A stretch of DNA of 64,000 nt, taken from NCBI GenBank assembly GCA_017535315.1, contig JAFXUD010000087.1, forward strand, positions 27,298 through 91,297, written 5' to 3'. Both the position numbers and the translations under genes were made by a program. Numbering within the stretch: the stretch's first letter is position 1; the number at the start of each line of letters is the position of its first letter. The stretch is from Victivallales bacterium (GTDB taxonomy: Bacteria; Verrucomicrobiota; Lentisphaeria; Oligosphaerales; Oligosphaeraceae). Shown one piece after another: positions 8,865-17,351 of this stretch. The notes under the pieces were generated by a model. It did not search any database. It was not told the origin of the DNA and was given only the letters and a program-made list of their open reading frames with translations.

Positions 8865-9241
8865 CTTGCCTTGGAAATGTGCCACTTGCGTCGCTCCCGT
8901 CCCTCCCGTCGCTCTCGTCCCTTCAAGTGTTCTTTTTCCCATCCCCCTTCGCGCGTGCCGCCGTCGTTGTGGCATTGCAAAAGCATTGGAGAGGGGGCAC
9001 GACTGCCGACGACGTGGCCGCTAATACTCCTAATAAAAAAGGGACAGGAGCGACGGGAGAGACGGGAGGGACAGAGAGGACACAAAAAAACTTGCCTTGG
9101 AAATGTGCCACTTGCGTCGCTCCCGTCCCTCCCGTCCCTCCCGTCCCTTCAAGTGTTCTTTTTCCCATCCCCCCGTCGCGCGTACCGCCGTCGTTGTGGC
9201 ATTGCAAAAGCATTGGGAAGTGGGTACGGCTGCCGACGACG
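8865..9241. repeat. 150-bp direct duplication containing CTCCCGTC tandem tracts
   Basis: Copy A (8865-9014) and copy B (9091-9241) are about 90 percent identical by eye; both begin CTTGCCTTGGAAATGTGCC and end GACTGCCGACGACG or GGCTGCCGACGACG. Each holds a pyrimidine-rich (CTCCCGTC)n tract. The 76-nt spacer contains the complementary purine tract (about 9045-9081), so copy A can fold back on the spacer. The rest of the 8712-9320 gap shows no gene; short ORFs across it are products of the repeats. Confidence 0.9.
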
Positions 9242-9320
9242 AGACGTCGTCGTTTACCGCTGTCGCGTTGCACAACCTACTGGTTGCACTTGCCTTTCTG
9301 ATGACGAAATGTCGTCGTTA

Positions 9321-9704
9321 TCAGTTGTTTGGCGCAAAAACCTTTGCATCCAGCGAGGCGATGCAGCCAAAATGCTTTTTGTTCGCACTGCATAATGTAA
9401 GCGAGTTTTCACAGGCAGTCGCAAACACGAGTGCATCGGCAAGCTGCATACCCGATTTCAACGCACATTCTTCGATGAAAATCGTGGCACGATGGGAAAC
9501 AGCCTCGGTAATGGGCAGGACGATAAAATCCAGCTCATTCAGAAAACGCTTGATGAGCATCTGCTCTTGCTTGTTTCGCGCCCCTTGCATCAATTCCATA
9601 TAGCTGACAGCGGAGATGAAACGATTGGCATCCTCGTTGATTTCCTTTGCAGCCTTCAAAGAACCACGAAGAGCCCAGATAAGAACATCGGTGTCAAATA
9701 GCAT
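9321..9704 (-). CDS. vapC: VapC-family PIN-domain toxin
   Basis: 127 aa, full PIN length. Seen: MLFDTDVLIWALRG (first catalytic Asp), SYMELMQGARNK (conserved Glu), GMQLADALVFATA (third acidic residue, Asp) and LCSANKKHF, the usual end of the fold. VapC proteins are Mg-dependent ribonucleases that cut tRNA or rRNA and are held by a cognate antitoxin. The start codon overlaps the antitoxin stop by 1 nt (TGATG), so translation is coupled. All catalytic acids look intact, so the toxin should be active. Confidence 0.95.
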   Translation of the reverse strand: MLFDTDVLIWALRGSLKAAKEINEDANRFISAVSYMELMQGARNKQEQMLIKRFLNELDFIVLPITEAVSHRATIFIEECALKSGMQLADALVFATACENSLTLCSANKKHFGCIASLDAKVFAPNN

Positions 9705-9949
9705 CAGAACTTCCTCTGCTTGCGGATTTGCTCGACAAAGGCCACGGGATCAGCCATGTCAGGCCGATCTGCCCAGATACCAAAAGCTGGCAGCTCTTCG
9801 ACCTTGGCCCTGGAAGAGGTGGCTTCCGATAAAGGGACGATGATAGCCTTGCGACGACCGCGGTATGTCAGCATAACACGTTCATGGCGATTGATCGCAG
9901 ACATGACTTCATGCATTTTTTTCCGAAGATCAAGAACACTGGCTTCCAT
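9704..9949 (-). CDS. Phd/YefM-type antitoxin partner of VapC
   Basis: 81 aa from the ATG at 9949. Two in-frame ATGs lie 6 nt apart; the second is chosen because a perfect AGGAGG ends 7 nt upstream, whereas the first ATG is only 1 nt from it. The N terminus (SVLDLRKKMHEVMSAI, then RVMLTYRGRRKAIIVPL) is the Phd/YefM DNA-binding fold; the C-terminal tail (AFGIWADRPDM...FVEQIRK) is the typical toxin-binding segment. It neutralises the downstream VapC and should repress the operon. Confidence 0.92.
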   Translation of the reverse strand: MEASVLDLRKKMHEVMSAINRHERVMLTYRGRRKAIIVPLSEATSSRAKVEELPAFGIWADRPDMADPVAFVEQIRKQRKF

Positions 9950-9967
9950 AGACATTCCTCCTTGTAA

Positions 9968-10008
9968 AGTGATCACTATTACTATACACTTCTGAAGAGT
10001 TTTGTCAA
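9968..10008 (-). promoter_or_regulatory. vapC-antitoxin operon promoter and palindromic operator
   Basis: On the minus strand TTGACA (10003-10008) and TATAGT (9981-9986) are separated by exactly 16 nt, a near-consensus sigma-70 promoter and one of the strongest visible in the window. The perfect 10-bp palindrome AGTGATCACT (9968-9977) lies between the -10 box and the Shine-Dalgarno, where antitoxin binding would repress. Operator function is inferred. Confidence 0.7.
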
Positions 10009-10146
10009 ACACAATAGGTGACTTTAGAAAAACATGTTGATAGTAGCACTTCAAAAAAGCATCACATTAGGTTGAAATCCTATGTCATTCCGCTATGTTA
10101 ATCGAAAGTTAGTCACATTTGAAACTAAATTTCGGTTAAGAGAAAG

Positions 10147-10335
10147 GTAACTATTCAGAAGGGGAGCAAATATACACCAGTTGCCAGACTTTCTGCGCTG
10201 TGCCGCTCCGCTACGCTTCGCGGCACGGCGCAAAGGAACTGGGATATCGCCTACCCGTGGGTTTCGCTCGCGCCAGAGGCGCTCGCTCCACCCACGGCTA
10301 TATTCTTGCCGCCGCTACGCGGCTTACTCTACAAA
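10147..10335 (-). repeat. modular palindromic repeat, copy 1 (reverse orientation)
   Basis: Read on the minus strand: an AAGCCGCGTAGCGGCGGC stem, then AATATAGCCGTGGGT...ACCCACGG enclosing the inner hairpin GCGCCTCTGGCGC, then GGCGATATCCCAGTTCCTTTGCG and a further GCCGCG-rich stem. It ends in GTAACTATTCAGAAGGGG on the plus strand, matching the end of the copy at 16406-16615. It fills most of the gap upstream of the GH3 gene. The 90 nt before it (10055-10146) shows nothing recognisable. Confidence 0.85.
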
Positions 10336-10365
10336 ATAAATACAAATTAATACTGGAGACAAACC

Positions 10366-12438
10366 ATGAAACTCCCATTTCGCGACAAAAAACTACCGAT
10401 AGAGCAGCGCATTGACGATCTGCTATCACGGCTGACGTATGATGAAAAACTGGATTTCCTGAACTTCAAGACGCAGGGAATAGCCAGGCTGAAGATTCCA
10501 GCCTACTCCTGGTGGAGCGAGGCGCTTCACGGCCTGGCCAGAAGCGGAGCCGCCACGGTGTTTCCGCAGGCGATTGCCATGGCGGCGACCTTCACACCGC
10601 AAATCGTCGAGAGGATGGGGAGAATCATCGCGGAAGAGGGACGAGCACGCCACTTCGACGCCTTGAAACACGGGCAGACGGGCACCTATTACGGCCTTTG
10701 CTACTGCGCACCTAACGTCAACATCTTCCGCGACCCGCGCTGGGGACGTGGACACGAGACCTACGGGGAATGTCCCTTTCTGACGGGGCAATTGGGTGCC
10801 GCATACGTCCGCGGAATACAGGGTAATAAAAACGGACGTTTACGGGCGGTCGCCGTGCCTAAGCACTATGCTGCCCATTCAGGGCCAGAAGCAGGGCGTA
10901 CCTCCTTCAACTGCGTCGTATCGGAAAAGGATTTACAGGAGACCTATCTGCCTGCCTTTAAGGCGTGCGTAAAGGCAGGAGCAATGTCCATCATGCCCGC
11001 ATACACCGCCTGCAATGGCACGCCGTGCACCATAAACCGACATCTTCTTGTGGATATCCTGCGGAAACAATGGGGCTTCCAGGGCGTCGCCATGTCGGAC
11101 TGCGGTGCAGGCGTGAGACTGGTCACAGGGCACAAAGCCTTCGACAACTACACAGACGCTCTGAAGTGCGCCTTCGAAAACGGTCTTGACATTGCCATGG
11201 ACAACCTTAATGAAGAGTATCGCAGGCAATTGCACGCCCTGAAGCTGTCACCTCAGTTCCTTGACGATAAACTGCGCCCCCAGTTTAGGATTCTCTTCCG
11301 CCTAGGGTTAATGGACGACGAACCAGACGACGTGCCTTCGCCAGACATCGTTGAATCGCTACAATTCCGTCGTGAAGCGCTGAATGCATCGCGGCGGAGC
11401 ATTGTCCTGCTGAAAAACCAGAACGGGCTCCTGCCACTCGACAAGAAGAAGCTCAACTCGATTGCCGTGATTGGCCCAAATGCGGATAATGTCCACGCCT
11501 TGATGGGCAACTACTATGGTCGTGCAACCCGAGTGGTGACACTGCTGCAAGGCATCCTGAACGAGGCGGATGGCGATGTTCATGTGATTTACGCCCGTGG
11601 CAGCGAACTGGTTCCAATGAAAACAGAGAATACTCCGACCATAGCAGAGGCTGTCAGCGCAGCTGAACGCGCGGATGTAACGCTGCTCTTCGTGGGGCTT
11701 TCGCCTGAATTGGAGGATGAGGAGACAACGGGCTGCTACTCCAAAAACGGGGCGGACAAGATCGACTTGGAATTGCCTGAAAACCAGTTGGAGTTGGTGA
11801 AGGCGGTTGCCGCCGTCGCCAAAAAGCTGGTCATCATCAACATGTCTGGTAGCGCCGTTCGGATTCCAGAGGAGAAAGCTGGCGCAGTCCTCCAAGTGTT
11901 TTATCCAGGCGCGGAGGGTGGCACGGCGGTCGCAGACGTGCTGTTTGGCAAAGTGAACCCATCTGGACATCTGCCTGTGACCTTCTACAAGGACATCAAG
12001 GACCTGCCTGATTTCAGCAACTACGACATGAAGGGGCGGACTTACCGCTATTTTTCTGGCGAGGTGCAATATCCCTTTGGATATGGTCTGAGCTATACGA
12101 CGTTCAAATGCACCAAACTGTGCGGTCCAACGACCTGGAAGGCAAACCGCCGCAACACCCTCAAGGTGACCTGGAAAAACTGCGGCAAACGCTCTGGGGA
12201 AGATGTTATCCAGGTCTATGTACGGGCTCTTGACGCCTCTGTCGGCACCCCCTTGCGCCAGCTGGTCGCGGTAAAGCGCGTCTCGCTCAAGCCTGGCGAG
12301 GAGAAGGAGTTTGCCATCGTGCTTTCCAACGAGGCCTTTGCCCTGTACGACGAAAACGGCAACCTGTTCTACGAGAAAGGCTCATGGGAGATTCTTGTCG
12401 GTAACAAAACGCTCCATATTGCCTGCGAACTCTCGTAG
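10366..12438 (+). CDS. glycoside hydrolase family 3 enzyme (beta-xylosidase/beta-glucosidase type)
   Basis: 690 aa with no signal peptide, so probably cytoplasmic and acting on imported oligosaccharides. The N-terminal TIM barrel includes SWWSEALHGLA, FPQAIAMAATF and FRDPRWGRGHETYGECP; the catalytic nucleophile is Asp245 in VAMSDCGAGV. The alpha/beta sandwich follows (SIVLLKNQNGLLPL, IAVIGPNAD, GSAVRIP), then an Fn3-like C-terminal domain (VTWKNCGKRSGEDVIQVYV). This order and the PRWGRGHET motif are those of BxlB-type GH3 enzymes (beta-xylosidase, alpha-arabinosidase or beta-glucosidase); substrate cannot be fixed. GGAGA precedes the ATG by 6 nt. It stands alone, between the palindromic repeat and the convergent antiporter. 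Confidence 0.96.
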   Translation: MKLPFRDKKLPIEQRIDDLLSRLTYDEKLDFLNFKTQGIARLKIPAYSWWSEALHGLARSGAATVFPQAIAMAATFTPQIVERMGRIIAEEGRARHFDALKHGQTGTYYGLCYCAPNVNIFRDPRWGRGHETYGECPFLTGQLGAAYVRGIQGNKNGRLRAVAVPKHYAAHSGPEAGRTSFNCVVSEKDLQETYLPAFKACVKAGAMSIMPAYTACNGTPCTINRHLLVDILRKQWGFQGVAMSDCGAGVRLVTGHKAFDNYTDALKCAFENGLDIAMDNLNEEYRRQLHALKLSPQFLDDKLRPQFRILFRLGLMDDEPDDVPSPDIVESLQFRREALNASRRSIVLLKNQNGLLPLDKKKLNSIAVIGPNADNVHALMGNYYGRATRVVTLLQGILNEADGDVHVIYARGSELVPMKTENTPTIAEAVSAAERADVTLLFVGLSPELEDEETTGCYSKNGADKIDLELPENQLELVKAVAAVAKKLVIINMSGSAVRIPEEKAGAVLQVFYPGAEGGTAVADVLFGKVNPSGHLPVTFYKDIKDLPDFSNYDMKGRTYRYFSGEVQYPFGYGLSYTTFKCTKLCGPTTWKANRRNTLKVTWKNCGKRSGEDVIQVYVRALDASVGTPLRQLVAVKRVSLKPGEEKEFAIVLSNEAFALYDENGNLFYEKGSWEILVGNKTLHIACELS

Positions 12439-12499
12439 TTGAGTATGTCCTAGGACTATCGAAAAACTGTAGTCCAGCACGCACTTGTCAAAGCGTAGC

Positions 12500-13846
12500 T
12501 CATGCGTTTTTCTTCGGGGGTCTCGCTAAGACAATGCCCGCAATCAGCGACAAAGCCAGAAGCATCGGGTAGTACATCGCGCCAAGAAGCTGAAGAGATG
12601 AGACCTTGACGCCTGCCTCGTTGGACAGACCAACGGCGATTAGTATCTGCGCACCGTATGGAATCAGCCCCTGGACAACGCAGGACGCCGCGTCCAAAAT
12701 ACTTGCAATTCGCTTTGGTGAGCAGCCGTATCGGTCTGAAAGCGTCTTTGCGATAGGTCCAGCAATAACAATAGCCACCGTGTTGTTTGCTGTAAACAGA
12801 TTGACAAAGGAAACGAGGAGCATCACGCCCAGTTCGCATAGCTTTGAGTTGTGTATCGGCTTTTCCAGTACCTTCATGATATAATCAATGCCGCCGTTGT
12901 AGCGGATGACCTTCAGGAGACCGCCCGCGAGAATCGCCACAATCAGTGTCTCCGACATGCCAAGTGCCCCCTTACCGATCATGTCCATGCCGCTCCAGAA
13001 ATCCAGTGAGCCATTGATGCAGCCGATGATAAACGCCAGCAGCGTACCGCTGAACAACAAAAGCATCACATTCAGCCCGCAAAGCGCACAGATGAGAATC
13101 AAAATATACGGCAGAACAAGCAGGATATGCTTGAAGGCAATCGATTCAAGGCTGCCTTCAAACTCCCCTGGGGCCTTGTTTATCTGCGACAGATAGACGC
13201 CAAGCGTCACCAGAACCGCAGGCAACACTATCTTCAAGTTGGCAAGAAACTTGTCACGCATCTGGACACCCTGCGTGCGCGTGGCAGCAATCGTCGTGTC
13301 CGATATCATCGAAAGATTGTCGCCGAACATCGCGCCGCCAACAACGGCACCAAGCATGATGGTCGGCTTGATGCCAAGCGGTTCGACCAGCCCGACAGCA
13401 ATCGGCGTCAACGCCGCAATTGTGCCGCAACTCGTTCCAATCGCCAGTGAAATGAAGCAGGAGACAAGGAACATCCCTATTACCATCAGACTGGACGGTA
13501 TAAGATTTCGTGCAATCACCACCGCCGCATCCACCGCGCCCATTCCCTTCGCAATCGTCGCAAACGCGCCCGATAGGATAAATATCAGACACATAAGCAT
13601 GATATTCGCCTCGCCCATGCCATGCGCATAGACCTCCACCTTGTTTACGAGCTTCTCCTTGTGGTCCAAGAACATCGACACAGCAGACGCAACAAGGAAC
13701 GCCAACGGCATCGGTACTTTGTAGAAGTCATGCGCCAGAAGCGACAATCCAAGGTAGAACACCATGAATACGATAAACGGAACCAACGCGCCAAAACGCG
13801 CTTCACGAACTCTCTCCGTGTTAAACGGCTGATTTTCCTGAGACAT
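12500..13846 (-). CDS. nhaC: NhaC-family Na+/H+ antiporter
   Basis: 448 aa, about 11 membrane segments. The family signature GGAMFGDNLSMISDTTIAA is intact, with the preceding GTSCGTIAALTPIAVGL and the later NLFTANNTVAIVIAGPIAK characteristic of NhaC/ion-transporter superfamily members. These proteins exchange Na+ for H+ (some malate-Na+/lactate) across the inner membrane. The C-terminal part (SCVVQGLIPYGAQILIAVGLS) is also typical. Monocistronic by appearance, convergent with the GH3 gene, and 52 nt after the start of the GHL10-like gene's end. The exact ion or substrate pair is not determinable. Confidence 0.93.
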   Translation of the reverse strand: MSQENQPFNTERVREARFGALVPFIVFMVFYLGLSLLAHDFYKVPMPLAFLVASAVSMFLDHKEKLVNKVEVYAHGMGEANIMLMCLIFILSGAFATIAKGMGAVDAAVVIARNLIPSSLMVIGMFLVSCFISLAIGTSCGTIAALTPIAVGLVEPLGIKPTIMLGAVVGGAMFGDNLSMISDTTIAATRTQGVQMRDKFLANLKIVLPAVLVTLGVYLSQINKAPGEFEGSLESIAFKHILLVLPYILILICALCGLNVMLLLFSGTLLAFIIGCINGSLDFWSGMDMIGKGALGMSETLIVAILAGGLLKVIRYNGGIDYIMKVLEKPIHNSKLCELGVMLLVSFVNLFTANNTVAIVIAGPIAKTLSDRYGCSPKRIASILDAASCVVQGLIPYGAQILIAVGLSNEAGVKVSSLQLLGAMYYPMLLALSLIAGIVLARPPKKNA

Positions 13847-13898
13847 TGTTTATTCCCTACACAATAAAACACTTACAGCTGAATAAAAAGCCCACACT

Positions 13899-16382
13899 TC
13901 ATGGCGCGGCATAGCGTGTCTTTGCGAGACCGTCAAGGAATGGTTCCAAGCCGCCCCACTGGAAGAACTCAGCACCGTCGGCGCCAAGACGGTTGGCGTA
14001 GTCGATCTGGTCAACCAGCTCCTTGAGGTCTTCTATGGCACCGTGGCTGGACCTTGCGCCGATGGTAATCCAGACAGGCACTTTGGCGTTGTGTGCACGG
14101 CAGTACTCAATCTGCCGCTTGACCCAGCAGCGGTAGAGCAGCATGTCATAGATGTAGCCTGTGGGGGCGATCATATCCATCAGACCCTCCTGAAGCCATT
14201 TGCCAAAGGGCTGGTGCCCCTCGTTCCAGAGGCGGTAGCCGTTGTAGCGGTAGCCCTGCACGTAGGCAGAAAGCGTGACATCGGGGCACTCTTTCTTCAG
14301 AGCCGTGCGTATCTCCCGTATCCACTGGGTCAAGTTCTCGCTCTCCCACGCATACCAGTGGAGGTACTCCTCGGAGCCCATCTCGAACTCGCGCGGATCG
14401 ACGCCGAACTGCGCCTTGTAGAGCTCCGCGCCACGGGCGCTTGGGTAGGAGGTAAGGCGCGCATAGTCCAGTTGGATGCCGTCCAGCTGGTACTTCTTCG
14501 CAAGGGTGACGATGTCGTGGACGCGGTAGGCACGCACTTCTGGCACGGCGGGATCCATCCAACCAGAAGGTTGTTTCTTGGCGTTCAGCATCGCATATTC
14601 GGGGTGGGCCGCCAAGAAGCCCATCGGCTTCTCCGCGCCTTCAGGCAGGAGGCAGACCAGTCCTGTCAGGCGAATGCCCGCCTTGCGCGTCTCATCGCGC
14701 AAGGCCTGGAAGAGGTCCCATTGATGGCTGCTGCGCATATAGGGGTTGCCGAGATCCGCATAACCGTTGCAACGGTTGCCAATACCAAAGGGCATCAGCT
14801 CCTTCAAGTGCGTCTTCTGCATACGCTCCACAATGTTCTTCACGGCGGCAAGCCCCTCCTCCTTCTCCTTGGGCACCAGCTGCGGCGGCAGGCAGACGCC
14901 CCGCGCCTCGCCAGGCTTGATGCAGAACGGCTCCTTGTCTGGCTGGAAAACAGGCTGTGCGGTGGCAGCTGTTGCAAAGCTGCCCTTAACAGAGACGCTC
15001 TTCAGACCTTCCCGCGTGGAGGCACGCAAGATCACGCGAATCTCAATCGTCGCTGGAAGCTTCTTGCCAAATCGTCCGACAAACCATCCTGTCGGAATGG
15101 AATAGCGGTCGAACTGCGTGGTGCAAGGCAACTCATCGTTGTCACTGTGAACAGAAATGGACTGTACACGCTGAACAGGGAAGCGGTCGCCAGCGGCATC
15201 GATCAGCTCTAGGCGAAAGGCAAACTCACCCTCTGTTTTGCCCGAACTGCGGAACTCGGCGATTTCCACCTTGAAAGTGGTCAAGTCCGCCAGCGTGAAA
15301 AGCCCAGCCTGCAAGGGTTGCGGGTTGCTTGAACGTCCTTCGCCGAAGAAGCCCGCTTCGGGGGAAATCTGCGGGTCAACCGCCTTTTGCACCGCGCTGC
15401 CGAGGTAGGTATCGCCATCCAGGATGTGGAAATATCGATGACCGCGAAAAACATACGCCCCTTTGGCAAGGTTGCAGTGGTATTCGGGATGATTGGTCGT
15501 GAAGGGAATCGGAAAGGAGACCTTCTTGAGACCGCCCTCCAGCGGGATGCTTTCATCAGACCACATAAAGACCTGCTCCATGGTGGTCATGTTGCAGAGC
15601 TGCCAGTAGCTGCTGCCTGCAGGAGAGCGTAGGATGCAGCGCATCGCGTTTCTCGAACGCCCCTCGCCCGTGGCAGGCAAGTACTTCAGGGTGTTTGGCG
15701 TATCAAACTGCACCAGTTCCGCGCCAAGATGAAGTCCTGTGAAGAAGAAGGCGTTTCTCTGGTCGCCTGCCTTGAAGTAGTAGCTCCAGGCAGCGTCTTC
15801 GGGCACGTCGTCCAAATCTGGCTCGCCCTTGCGCTCACCTGGCTTCTCCGTAAAATCGGCATTCGGGATGGGAAGAAGATCCCCCTTGGCGTTGTAGAGG
15901 CGGAATTCGGTGAAGTCCGCCGTGCCCTGCGCCAGGTAGATGCATGCGATGACATTGAAGCCATCTGCCCCTTCTGGCATCGTGAAAGACAGTTCGAACT
16001 CCTTCCACTCGCGGCTGCCGTGGCAATAAACCATCGCACTGTAGTTCTTGATGGGAGCGCGCTTCATGTCCGATGTCAGAAAGTTGACGCCCGCTCGTGC
16101 GCCGCCTTTCGCCTCGATATTGCTCCGCACACGTACTTTCAGCGTGAAGGTACTGCCTGGCTTCGCCTCGAAAAACCGCTTGTTGCCCATGAAAATCTTT
16201 TGTGTATCCAGCGTGGTAGTAAGACGCATGAAGGCAATATTCCCCTCCGTGAGGCACTCCGCCTTGCCCATCGCCAGATTCGGCAAAGGATTCCAGGAGG
16301 GAATGGATGGCTTTTTCGAAGGTCCCGCCACCAGGGAAAAAGCAAGGGAAAACAAAACATATGCAAAAAAACGATTCTTCAT
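13899..16382 (-). CDS. secreted GHL10/DUF187-like glycoside hydrolase
   Basis: 827 aa from the ATG at 16382; GGAG lies 9 nt upstream, and the protein then starts with a clean signal peptide (MKNRFFAYVLFSLAFSLVAG). An ATG 24 nt earlier is in frame but has no ribosome site. Residues about 30-190 look like a carbohydrate-binding jelly-roll domain (TFTLKVRVRSN, WKEFELSF), followed by beta-rich modules to about 500. The C-terminal TIM barrel (about 510-827) carries the GHL10 pattern MDPAVPEVRAY and DGIQLDYARL, then FFQWGGLEPF. GHL10 proteins are putative glycosidases of bacterial cell-wall or host glycans; activity here is inferred. Probably periplasmic or extracellular. Confidence 0.85.
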   Translation of the reverse strand: MKNRFFAYVLFSLAFSLVAGPSKKPSIPSWNPLPNLAMGKAECLTEGNIAFMRLTTTLDTQKIFMGNKRFFEAKPGSTFTLKVRVRSNIEAKGGARAGVNFLTSDMKRAPIKNYSAMVYCHGSREWKEFELSFTMPEGADGFNVIACIYLAQGTADFTEFRLYNAKGDLLPIPNADFTEKPGERKGEPDLDDVPEDAAWSYYFKAGDQRNAFFFTGLHLGAELVQFDTPNTLKYLPATGEGRSRNAMRCILRSPAGSSYWQLCNMTTMEQVFMWSDESIPLEGGLKKVSFPIPFTTNHPEYHCNLAKGAYVFRGHRYFHILDGDTYLGSAVQKAVDPQISPEAGFFGEGRSSNPQPLQAGLFTLADLTTFKVEIAEFRSSGKTEGEFAFRLELIDAAGDRFPVQRVQSISVHSDNDELPCTTQFDRYSIPTGWFVGRFGKKLPATIEIRVILRASTREGLKSVSVKGSFATAATAQPVFQPDKEPFCIKPGEARGVCLPPQLVPKEKEEGLAAVKNIVERMQKTHLKELMPFGIGNRCNGYADLGNPYMRSSHQWDLFQALRDETRKAGIRLTGLVCLLPEGAEKPMGFLAAHPEYAMLNAKKQPSGWMDPAVPEVRAYRVHDIVTLAKKYQLDGIQLDYARLTSYPSARGAELYKAQFGVDPREFEMGSEEYLHWYAWESENLTQWIREIRTALKKECPDVTLSAYVQGYRYNGYRLWNEGHQPFGKWLQEGLMDMIAPTGYIYDMLLYRCWVKRQIEYCRAHNAKVPVWITIGARSSHGAIEDLKELVDQIDYANRLGADGAEFFQWGGLEPFLDGLAKTRYAAP

Positions 16383-16405
16383 GATTGTATTCTCCGTCGT
16401 AATCA

Positions 16406-16615
16406 TTGTTTGTAACTATTCAGCAAGGATTATATATTGGCACAGGCCGCCAGCTTTTCTGCGCCTTGCCGCTCCGCTTTGCTACGCGGCACGACGCAAA
16501 GGAACTAGAGGGTATCGCCTGCCCGTGGGTTTCGCTCGCGCCAAAGGCGCTCACTTCACCCACGGCTAAACTCTTGTCGCCGCTTCGCGGCTTACCCCTC
16601 TGAATAATCACCATT
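16406..16615 (-). repeat. modular palindromic repeat, copy 2, with inverted ends
   Basis: About 210 bp. Plus-strand start GTAACTATTCAGCAAGG and end CCCCTCTGAATAATCACC are imperfect inverted repeats (core TATTCAG/CTGAATA). Between them are the same modules as at 10147-10335 in the same orientation: GCCGCGAAGCGGC stem, GCCGTGGGT...ACCCACGG stem with inner GCGCCTTTGGCGC, GGCGATA and the AGTTCCTTTGCG module. It lies between the divergent-side end of tatC and the GHL10 gene start. MITE-like by structure; no transposase is nearby. Confidence 0.85.
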
Positions 16616-16618
16616 GTT

Positions 16619-17347
16619 CTAGAGATTCTGGTCGTTTGTTTTCTCCACGAATCTTGCTAGTAAGAGGCCGAGTTCGAAGAGCAGCCATGTGGGCAAACCG
16701 AGCATGACCTGGCTGACCACGTCGGGCGGGGTCAGAATGGCGGAAAGCACCAGAATCCCCACGATGACGTAGGGGCGTTTCGCCGCCAACGAACTGGCCT
16801 TGACAACGCCGAAACGCACAAGCAGCAGCACGAGAATCGGTGTCTGAAACATCAGGCCAAAGGCAAGCATCAGCCAGCCTGCAAGGTTCAAGAAACTGGC
16901 CAGTCCGATGATGGGCTGAAGCTCCGTGCTTGCAAAGCCCGTGGCAAACCTCATCAGCAAGGGCAGTATGAGCCAGACGCAGAAGCCTACACCCGCAAAG
17001 AAGAGCGTTGTGGAGAAGAGGATGCCCCACCCAAGCGCAAACCGCTCGTTCTTATAGAGGGCGGGCAGCAGAAAACGCCATAGCTGCCAGATGTTCCATG
17101 GATAGGCCAGCACCAGCGACAGCACGAAGGCCAGTTTCAACTGCACCCAGAAGACCTCCATCGGCGAGAAATAGTGAAGCTTCCCCATCTCTGGGGGAAA
17201 GCACCACTGCACCAGCAGGCGGATTGCATAGGGCACAAGGAAATACGCCAGTGGATAGAGCACCGTTGTCGCGGCAATCATCCACCAGAGCATGCGGCGC
17301 AGGGCCTCGATATGCTCAATGAGCGTGTTTTCCTTGCCGTTGTCCAT
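16619..17347 (-). CDS. tatC: Sec-independent protein translocase subunit TatC
   Basis: 242 aa from the ATG at 17347 (MDNGKENTLIEHIEALRRML); the frame extends 34 codons upstream, but that part overlaps the heparinase-like gene and is not TatC-like. Six membrane segments. Conserved features: N-terminal LIEHIEALR with its Glu, the FSPMEVF periplasmic loop, the YPWNIWQLWRFLLPALYKNER loop with conserved P/W/R, and the C-terminal LTPPDVVSQVMLGLPTWLLFELGLLL. TatC binds twin-arginine signal peptides and assembles with TatA/TatB, which are not in this window. Start is 4 nt after the upstream stop, so it appears to be the second gene of an operon with the secreted lyase-like protein. Confidence 0.97.
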   Translation of the reverse strand: MDNGKENTLIEHIEALRRMLWWMIAATTVLYPLAYFLVPYAIRLLVQWCFPPEMGKLHYFSPMEVFWVQLKLAFVLSLVLAYPWNIWQLWRFLLPALYKNERFALGWGILFSTTLFFAGVGFCVWLILPLLMRFATGFASTELQPIIGLASFLNLAGWLMLAFGLMFQTPILVLLLVRFGVVKASSLAAKRPYVIVGILVLSAILTPPDVVSQVMLGLPTWLLFELGLLLARFVEKTNDQNL

Positions 17348-17351
17348 AATG

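Noticed and set aside
14043..15212. 389-aa ORF on the plus strand opposite the GHL10-like gene
   Set aside because: Exactly antisense to a coherent secreted hydrolase; its translation is composition noise with no domain.
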